From the NCBI GenBank assembly GCA_013911545.1, contig JACETA010000006.1, positions 1 to 18,054 of the forward strand: DNA of 18,054 bases. The letters are read 5' to 3'. This DNA comes from Chloroflexota bacterium. Its GTDB lineage: Bacteria; Chloroflexota; Dehalococcoidia; Lucifugimonadales; Lucifugimonadaceae. Shown piece by piece: positions 12,577 to 18,054 of the stretch (its first letter is position 1; every line of letters begins with the position of its first letter). The notes beneath the pieces are model-generated. The model searched no databases. It was given only the letters and a program-made list of their open reading frames with translations, and was not told the DNA's origin. The position numbers and the translations under genes are program-made.

Positions 12577-13908
12577 ATGTTAACCAGAAAAAAAATATCA
12601 ATATTATTAAAACTATCTTTACTTTCAATTTTATTAATTAGCTGCAATGTAACAAAGACAGACGATGATGGAAATCAGATAAGCGAAAAAGATTTAAAAG
12701 CTACTTCTTCAGCTCAAGAACAGAAAAAACTTAGTTTAGAAGTTGACAAAGATCAATTAAAAAATAATGAAAAAACCCTTCTTTCTAATCCATACCTAGA
12801 TTCACTTGGATCCTTCTCGTCTGATGTTTTAAAAACTGCTATGAGATCTCTACAGCACACGTATTGGGTTATGGCAGAAGCATCTGAAATGAATAAATAT
12901 TTGAATACGGCTGGAATAGAGTTGGTAGGCGAACCAATTGTTCCAGGAAATGATAAAAAGGCAGAGTTTTTAGATTATGGGATAGTAATGAGTGGTGGCC
13001 AAGCATATGTAGTAACAGAAATGGATAAGGTTATAGTTGCCTTTAGAGATACAGGTAGCGATAAAAGATGGGAGAGAATTCTTAATATGCTTACTGATGC
13101 AAGAGCAACACTCAAAAAAATGTCATATTTAGATGATTCAGAACTATCAGAAATTAAAGCCCATGAAGGATTTGTAAGTGAATATATGCTATTTAGAGAT
13201 AAAGTTATCGAATATGTAGACATGCATCCTGACAAAGAAGTTCATGTTGTTGGGCATAGTCTTGGTGGCGCTTTAGCAACAATAGCAAGTTTTGATATTG
13301 CATCTACTTTAGACAGAGAAGTAAATACTGTTACATTTGGAGCCCCTAGAGTAGGAACAAAAGATTTTAGGAGTGCTTTTGAAAAATTGCCTATAAATTT
13401 ATATAGAGTTGTTGTTGCTAATGATCCAATAGCAAGGGTTCCCGGAATGTTAATTCCATATGAACATGTTGGTCAACTTATTCAAATTAATGAATCTGGG
13501 GATATGTATGCTCCAGCAGATATAAATACTGCAATTTTATTTACGAAGAGAGATTTTACAAACCACTATAAATCATCTTATTATTTTGGGATTGTTGGGC
13601 TTTATACTTTTTGCGAAAATGAAAAGTATGAAAAATGTGATGATGAAACTACAAGATCATTAGCATTAGCAGAAAGAAAGTCTCAAGAGCAGTTTTGGAA
13701 AAAAATTCCTCTAGATAAAGTAAATTTTCCGGCAGATAAATTGCCAGTTGATAAAATACCAGTAACTAAATTGCTTGACTTAAAAGACAGACTTTCTTCC
13801 TTGACAGGTAAACTTGGAAGCATGAAGCCTTGGGAGCAAATCCCTTGGGAAGATGTTCCAAATGAATTAGAAGATGTAATTCCTGAAGAAAATATTCCTT
13901 GGGATTAA
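12577..13908 (+). CDS. Lipoprotein class 3 lipase (alpha/beta hydrolase) with repetitive C-terminal tail
   Basis: Secreted, membrane-anchored lipase, 443 aa. A positively charged start and hydrophobic core lead to a lipobox LLIS-C with Cys23 as the lipidated residue. The catalytic domain (about 90-345) has VVAFRDTGSDKRW after the first strands, the nucleophile elbow GHSLGGA (Ser228), FGAPRVG, Asp283 in ANDPIARVP and probable His330 in NHYKSSYYFGIVG. That order and spacing are as in fungal class 3 lipases. After the domain, about 70 residues contain repeated hydrophobic-Pro-acidic/Lys units (IPLDK, FPADK, LPVDK, IPVTK, then IPWED and IPWD). The substrate could be extracellular lipid or another ester. 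It is convergent with the next gene, 1 bp apart. Confidence 0.87.
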   Translation: MLTRKKISILLKLSLLSILLISCNVTKTDDDGNQISEKDLKATSSAQEQKKLSLEVDKDQLKNNEKTLLSNPYLDSLGSFSSDVLKTAMRSLQHTYWVMAEASEMNKYLNTAGIELVGEPIVPGNDKKAEFLDYGIVMSGGQAYVVTEMDKVIVAFRDTGSDKRWERILNMLTDARATLKKMSYLDDSELSEIKAHEGFVSEYMLFRDKVIEYVDMHPDKEVHVVGHSLGGALATIASFDIASTLDREVNTVTFGAPRVGTKDFRSAFEKLPINLYRVVVANDPIARVPGMLIPYEHVGQLIQINESGDMYAPADINTAILFTKRDFTNHYKSSYYFGIVGLYTFCENEKYEKCDDETTRSLALAERKSQEQFWKKIPLDKVNFPADKLPVDKIPVTKLLDLKDRLSSLTGKLGSMKPWEQIPWEDVPNELEDVIPEENIPWD

Positions 13909-13909
13909 T

Positions 13910-14665
13910 CTATCTTATTGAGTAGCCACCATCAACAGGAATAAATGATCCTGTTACAAAGTCAGAAGCTGAAGAAGCCAAAAATATTGCTGTTCCTGCT
14001 AAGTCATCTGGAACGCCCCACCTGCCTGCAGGAATCCTGGAAGTTACAAGGTCAGCATCTTTCGGAAAATTCTTCTTAAACCCATCAGTCATATTTGTTG
14101 TAATGTACCCAGGCAGAATCGAATTAACTTGAATATTTTGTTCTGCCCAAGCAATTGCACAACTTTTACTGTACTGAACAACCCCACCTTTACTTGCGGC
14201 ATATACTGAAGCATGCCCGGCTCCAAAGATAGTCATCATCGAACCTATATTTATAATTTTCCCGCCATTATTATTTTTCATTTGCTCAAAAATTAAAGAT
14301 GAAAAATAATGTATGCTTGTCAAATTCACATCCATAACATATTTCCAGTCTTCAGGAGTTAATTTTTCAGGAGGTTTTCTGATGCTTGTACCAGCATTAT
14401 TAACTAAAATATCTACTACACCAAACTTATCATTAACATTGCTTATTGTTTCTTTTACTGAATCATAGTCAATAACATCACAAATGAAATAATCAGCAAT
14501 ACCTCCATTTGAATTTATCTTTTCTTTAACACTTTCGCATTTACTTTTATCTCTTCCAATTATTGCAACCTTAGATCCAGAGCTTGCAAATCCTTTTGCA
14601 ATACCTTCGCCAATTCCCCCATTGCCACCAGTAACTATTGATACTTTATCTTTTAAGCTAAACAA
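13910..14665 (-). CDS. Classical short-chain dehydrogenase/reductase
   Basis: 251-aa classical SDR, cytoplasmic NAD(P)-dependent oxidoreductase. TGGNGGIGEG (12-21) binds the cofactor, NNAG is at 89-92, and the catalytic set is Asn114 (DVNLTS), Ser142 (IGSMM), Tyr155 and Lys159 (YAASKGG). The PG motif (LPGYITTNM) and the C-terminal FVTGSFIPVDGGYS are typical. It resembles gluconate 5-dehydrogenase and 2-deoxy-gluconate 3-dehydrogenase groups, but the substrate is not determinable. The start is TTG at 14665, supported by AGGAG seven bases upstream and by the normal N terminus FSLKDKVSIVTGG. It is divergent from the CoA-transferase gene across 42 bp, so promoters must be very compact or shared. 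Confidence 0.92.
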   Translation of the reverse strand: MFSLKDKVSIVTGGNGGIGEGIAKGFASSGSKVAIIGRDKSKCESVKEKINSNGGIADYFICDVIDYDSVKETISNVNDKFGVVDILVNNAGTSIRKPPEKLTPEDWKYVMDVNLTSIHYFSSLIFEQMKNNNGGKIINIGSMMTIFGAGHASVYAASKGGVVQYSKSCAIAWAEQNIQVNSILPGYITTNMTDGFKKNFPKDADLVTSRIPAGRWGVPDDLAGTAIFLASSASDFVTGSFIPVDGGYSIR

Positions 14666-14707
14666 ATTATTCTCCTAACTAAATAATATGTTAAGGATAT
14701 TTAAACT

Positions 14708-15910
14708 ATGACATCTAATCAATCTTTAGAAGGAATTACAGTAATTGATTGTAGTCAAATACTTGCCGGCCCCTTTTGCTCAATGCTTTTAGCAGACCAT
14801 GGAGCAAGAGTAATAAAAGTTGAAAAACCAAATGGAGGCGATGATGTTAGAGGTTGGGGACCACCTTTCATAGGCGATGATTCATCAGCTTTTGTTCAAT
14901 TAAATAGGAACAAAGAAAGTATATCTCTTGATATTAAAGAAAAGTCGGGAAAAGAAATTTTAAAAAAGCTAATTAAAACTGCTGATGTTTTAATTGAAAA
15001 TTCAAGAGTGGGCACTATGGATAAATTGGGATTTGGGTATGATGACGTCAAAAAAATAAATTCGAAAATTATCTATTGCTCGATAACTGGTTTTGGTTCT
15101 GAAGGGCCATATTCAAAAAGAGGTGGGTTTGATTTAATTGCTCAAGGAATGAGTGGTTTAATGAGCATAACTGGTCATCCTGATTCACCTCCAGCAAAAG
15201 TTGGTGTTCCAATTGCTGATCTAAATACTGGAATGTTTGCTATGCAAGGAATTTTGTCTGCCTATATACATAGATTGAAAAAAAATGAGGGTCAATATAT
15301 GGAAGTTTCATTACTTGAATCAGCCCTCGCTTATACAATGTATGAAAGCAGTATCTATTTTACAACTGGTAAAATCTCTACGCCAGATGGTTCTGCTCAC
15401 AGACTCACAGCTCCTTACCAGGCATTTAAAACTAAGGATGGTTACATAAATATTGGTGCAGCTAATCAGTCTAATTGGGAAAGGCTACTAAATGTATTAG
15501 GTCTAGAAAATTTAAATAAAGATCCAGATTTTTCAGATTCAAAAAGTAGACAAGTGAATAGAAAAAAACTTGAAAAAATTCTTGAAAAAATTTTTATAAC
15601 TAAATCAAGTAAAGAATGGATAAAAATGTTAATCGAAAGCAGTATTCCAAGTGGGCCTATTTATAATATGAAAGAAGTATGGGAAGACGAACAGGTAAAA
15701 TACAGAAAAATGGATGTTAAATTAGACCACCCGAAACAAAAGAAAAGCAGAAATATTGGCGTAGCAGTCAAATTAAGTAAAACTCCAGGAAAAATTAAAA
15801 CTCCTGCACCATTGTACGGAGAGCATTCAAGCAAAATACTTAAAGAATTGGGTTATTCTGAAGATGAAATTAAAAATTTAATTAACTCAAATATTTCAGG
15901 CATGGGATAA
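14708..15910 (+). CDS. CaiB/BaiF (class III) CoA-transferase
   Basis: Family III CoA-transferase, which moves CoA between acyl groups through an aspartyl-CoA intermediate. It is 400 aa, as usual. Family signatures are VIDCSQILAGPFCSMLLADHGARVIKVE (seen at 12-39), NRNKESISLDIK (67-78), SITGFG (125-130) and the active-site region VGVPIADLNTG, with Asp171 as the catalytic aspartate. The C-terminal part has GPIYNMKEV and a closing APLYGEHS segment. Donor and acceptor are unknown; formyl-, succinyl- or carnitine-type substrates are all possible. A ribosome-binding site AAGGA precedes the ATG. The 3' end lies 1 bp from the convergent esterase gene. Confidence 0.93.
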   Translation: MTSNQSLEGITVIDCSQILAGPFCSMLLADHGARVIKVEKPNGGDDVRGWGPPFIGDDSSAFVQLNRNKESISLDIKEKSGKEILKKLIKTADVLIENSRVGTMDKLGFGYDDVKKINSKIIYCSITGFGSEGPYSKRGGFDLIAQGMSGLMSITGHPDSPPAKVGVPIADLNTGMFAMQGILSAYIHRLKKNEGQYMEVSLLESALAYTMYESSIYFTTGKISTPDGSAHRLTAPYQAFKTKDGYINIGAANQSNWERLLNVLGLENLNKDPDFSDSKSRQVNRKKLEKILEKIFITKSSKEWIKMLIESSIPSGPIYNMKEVWEDEQVKYRKMDVKLDHPKQKKSRNIGVAVKLSKTPGKIKTPAPLYGEHSSKILKELGYSEDEIKNLINSNISGMG

Positions 15911-15911
15911 A

Positions 15912-16559
15912 TTAAATTTGCTCAATCCATTTATTTAATTCAAACATTTGATCAGGAATTATCTGATGCCCAATATTAAATTCATGGTAATCCAGTATTA
16001 AATTTTTTGTTTCTATGAAACTTTTTATTTTTCTACCTTCTCCAATATTTAAAACTTCATCATTAGTTCCATGTGATAAAAATATCTTTGTATTTTTATT
16101 AATAACAATTTCATTTTCTAATTCTTCATACATTCTTGACCCAATAATAAATAACCCATTTATTTTTCCTCTATAATTATTATGCAATGTCATAATTCCT
16201 CCCTGAGAAAAACCTCCTAAGAATAATTTTTTTATTTTAAAATTTGCATCTTCTAAAAATTCATCAATTGATTCATTTATATAATTTTGGGAAATAGCAA
16301 ATTCATCAAAATTTTCTAACGGGAATTGATACCAATAATACCCAGATTGAATACCACTAAAAATCAACTCAAAAGGGGCGTTCAAAAAAACATAAACATT
16401 ATCTTTACTAAGATATTCAATTACACCAGATATACCGTTCATACTATCTCCATAACCGTGCATAAAAAAGACAACATTATATTCTTTATTTGTATCAATA
16501 TTTTTTGGGTAAAAAACTAAATATTTTAATTTTTTTCCTAACTTTTCTTCAAAATTCAT
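15912..16559 (-). CDS. Phospholipase/carboxylesterase (alpha/beta hydrolase)
   Basis: Small serine esterase of the phospholipase/carboxylesterase (YpfH/EstB-like) family, probably cytoplasmic; no signal peptide. With the ATG at 16559 the protein is 215 aa. MHGYGDS forms the oxyanion strand, GGFSQGG holds the nucleophile (Ser118), Asp167 is in SHGTNDEV, and His198 is in NIGHQI. YYWYQFP is typical of the family. ATG 16559 is preferred because GGAG lies six bases upstream; an in-frame TTG at 16571 would add four residues. The start overlaps the thiD end by 11 bp, so the two are co-transcribed. The natural ester is unknown. Confidence 0.87.
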   Translation of the reverse strand: MNFEEKLGKKLKYLVFYPKNIDTNKEYNVVFFMHGYGDSMNGISGVIEYLSKDNVYVFLNAPFELIFSGIQSGYYWYQFPLENFDEFAISQNYINESIDEFLEDANFKIKKLFLGGFSQGGIMTLHNNYRGKINGLFIIGSRMYEELENEIVINKNTKIFLSHGTNDEVLNIGEGRKIKSFIETKNLILDYHEFNIGHQIIPDQMFELNKWIEQI

Positions 16560-17364
16560 TTGAGTCTCCAAAATGATAAAAATGGTTTACTGGACCTGGC
16601 CCATTTCCAACACTGTATGAATTTTTTAAAGCTTTTGTTAAAAAATCTTTAGATTTTCTTATAGCAAATTCAATTGATTCACCTTTAGCTATAAATGTTG
16701 CTATCGCTGCAGATAAAGTACAGCCAGTCCCGTGAGTATTAATTGTGTCAATCCTTAATTCTTTAAAACTTTTAACTTTCATATCACTAGAAATTAAAAA
16801 ATCTTCTGAATATTTTCCTTTAAAATGACCTCCTTTTATAAGTACATTTTTTGCGCCAAGTTCAATTATTTTTTTTCCAGACATTATTAAGGTATCTTCA
16901 GATAAAATTTTCATATTTGAAATTTTTTCAGCCTCTAGAATATTTGGTGTTACCAAAATTGAAATCGGAATAAGATCTTTGACGTAAGAGTTAATTGCAT
17001 CGTCTTCTAATAATGAATCCCCGCTTTCAGAAACCATTACAGGATCAACAATTAAATTATTTACTTTAAATTTTTGAATTTTCTTTACAACTGATTTGAT
17101 AATCTTGCTATTTGCTAGCATTCCAGTTTTAATCGCATCTGCCCCAATATCAGTTAAAACTGACTCTATTTGGGAATCTACTATTTCTTCATCAAGGACT
17201 TTTACATTTTGCACTCCAATACTATTTTGTGCTGTAATAGCTGTAATTACAGATGTCCCGTATGCTCCCAATGAGGCAAAAGTTTTTAAGTCAGCTTGTA
17301 TACCAGCGCCTGCTCCAGAATCAGAACCTGCAACTGTTAATACTTTATTTTTGAAATGTTCCAT
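16549..17364 (-). CDS. thiD: Hydroxymethylpyrimidine/phosphomethylpyrimidine kinase
   Basis: Ribokinase-fold kinase that phosphorylates HMP and then HMP-phosphate in thiamine synthesis or salvage. With the ATG at 17364 the protein is 271 aa. GSDSGAGAGIQADLKTF (13-29) is the substrate-binding signature. KTGML, VDPVMVSESGDSLL, LVTPNILEAE, LIKGGH and the phosphate-transfer motif HGTGCTLSAA (211-220, Cys215) follow, with GNGPGPVNH near the end. A TTG at 17409 would add 15 residues outside the family pattern. No other thiamine gene or TPP riboswitch is visible in the window, so it may serve salvage. It is divergent from the HpcH/HpaI gene. Confidence 0.94.
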   Translation of the reverse strand: MEHFKNKVLTVAGSDSGAGAGIQADLKTFASLGAYGTSVITAITAQNSIGVQNVKVLDEEIVDSQIESVLTDIGADAIKTGMLANSKIIKSVVKKIQKFKVNNLIVDPVMVSESGDSLLEDDAINSYVKDLIPISILVTPNILEAEKISNMKILSEDTLIMSGKKIIELGAKNVLIKGGHFKGKYSEDFLISSDMKVKSFKELRIDTINTHGTGCTLSAAIATFIAKGESIEFAIRKSKDFLTKALKNSYSVGNGPGPVNHFYHFGDSNEF

Positions 17365-17431
17365 GATCACAATTAAACTGTTAATAATTCTATTTATAAA
17401 ATCATACAATGAAACTGAGAGGATAAAAAAT

Positions 17432-18054
17432 ATGGCTGAAATGAGGAAAAATATAATTAAAGAAAAATTATCTAATGGTCAAAAAGCTTTAACACTAATG
17501 GGTGTTGCAAACCCTGATCAAGTTGATCAATTAGGGCCTCTAGATTTTGATGGGATTTGGCTTGAAGCAGAACATGGCCCCATAGATTTTGCTGATATTT
17601 CTGATTTCACCAGAGCTTGCGACATATGGAACAAAACATCAATAACAAGAGTTCATCAAAATGAGCCTGGCGTTATATACAGAACACTTGATAGAGGCAG
17701 TCAAGGAGTATGTGTGCCTCATGTAAATTCAGCAGAAGAGGCAAAAAGAGTCGTAGATGCAGGAAAATTTGCTCCCATAGGTAACAGAGGTTTAACTACT
17801 AGCAGGCAAGGTTATGGGGTTGATGATTATCATAGGAAAGCTAATGATGAATCATTATTAATGGTTCTTATTGAAGACATTATAGCTGTACAAAATTTAG
17901 ATGAAATTTTAGAAGTTGATGAAATTGATGTTTTCTTTGTTGCTCCCAATGATCTTGCTGCAACAATGGGGTATATTGGAAAAAGTGATCATAAAGATGT
18001 GCAGGAAACTATAGAAAATACACTTAAAAGAATTGTCTCATCTGGTAGAACAGC
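17432..18054 (+). CDS. HpcH/HpaI aldolase family protein (3' end missing)
   Basis: Class II metal-dependent aldolase of the HpcH/HpaI family, which cleaves or forms 2-keto-3-deoxy acids and related compounds. 207 complete codons are visible and the frame runs off the right edge. Seen are LEAEHGPIDF (His48 as likely catalytic base), RVHQNEPGVIYRTLDRGSQG (Arg73), VPHVNSAEEA, APIGNRG and the metal ligands Glu148 in LIEDI and Asp174 in APNDLA. The family usually has 250-270 residues, so about 50 are missing. The ATG at 17432 follows a strong GAGAGGA site (17417-17423). Substrate unknown. It is divergent from thiD. Confidence 0.9.
   Translation, partial: MAEMRKNIIKEKLSNGQKALTLMGVANPDQVDQLGPLDFDGIWLEAEHGPIDFADISDFTRACDIWNKTSITRVHQNEPGVIYRTLDRGSQGVCVPHVNSAEEAKRVVDAGKFAPIGNRGLTTSRQGYGVDDYHRKANDESLLMVLIEDIIAVQNLDEILEVDEIDVFFVAPNDLAATMGYIGKSDHKDVQETIENTLKRIVSSGRT

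Noticed and set aside
12975..13235. 86-codon minus-strand ORF within the lipase gene
   Set aside because: It lies antisense to the conserved catalytic domain, which clearly is the coding strand.
17365..17431. TPP riboswitch upstream of thiD
   Set aside because: The gap to the divergent gene is short and AT-rich, and I see no thi-box-like conserved sequence.

Overview
The window is about 18 kb of AT-rich (roughly two-thirds A+T by eye), very gene-dense bacterial chromosome. Intergenic gaps are tiny, several genes overlap, TTG starts are used, and no tRNA, rRNA, CRISPR array or mobile element is visible. The gene mix fits a small-genome marine bacterium: succinyl-CoA synthetase, RNase Y, a mycobacterial-type CysM, a Cys-rich zinc-ribbon membrane protein, CaiB/BaiF CoA-transferase, HpcH/HpaI aldolase and several SDRs. 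My best guess is a Chloroflexota lineage (SAR202/Dehalococcoidia-like). That is an inference from gene content, not a demonstrated placement.

Layout. Positions 1-662 (+) hold the 3' part of a YeiH-type transporter. Positions 652-5455 (-) form one long transcription unit, read right to left: Rrf2 regulator, a 14-codon Cys-rich leader ORF, a hairpin with nine U's, moeB-like E1, cysM-like cysteine synthase, pgpA, sucC, sucD. Positions 5550-9764 (+) carry ribosomal protein L25, RNase Y, a PHP phosphoesterase, a divergent PlsY-like protein and a zinc-ribbon membrane protein. Positions 9754-10353 (-) encode a GNAT acetyltransferase preceded by a predicted 30-residue membrane peptide. Positions 10438-13908 (+) encode an SDR with an altered active site, then, after a strong promoter and an immediate hairpin, a lactonase-fold protein and a lipoprotein class 3 lipase. 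Positions 13910-14665 (-) encode a classical SDR and 14708-15910 (+) a class III CoA-transferase. Positions 15912-17364 (-) hold thiD and an overlapping small esterase, and 17432-18054 (+) the start of an HpcH/HpaI aldolase cut by the window edge.

The most interesting element lies between rrf2 and moeB. A short ORF (MNFAKFCHINCCSF, three Cys codons) starts directly after the rrf2 stop. It is followed by a possible weak antiterminator helix and then a strong intrinsic terminator whose U-tract touches the moeB ribosome-binding site. Because the genes downstream include a cysteine synthase, this looks like a cysteine-sensing attenuator that could also govern pgpA and sucCD. A second promoter-hairpin-U9 arrangement precedes the lactonase gene at 11337-11403.

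Other points of note are pgpA without an ordinary start codon, a PlsY homologue with eroded motifs, an SDR whose catalytic Lys is Asn, and four convergent gene pairs that overlap or lie one base apart with no terminator between them.
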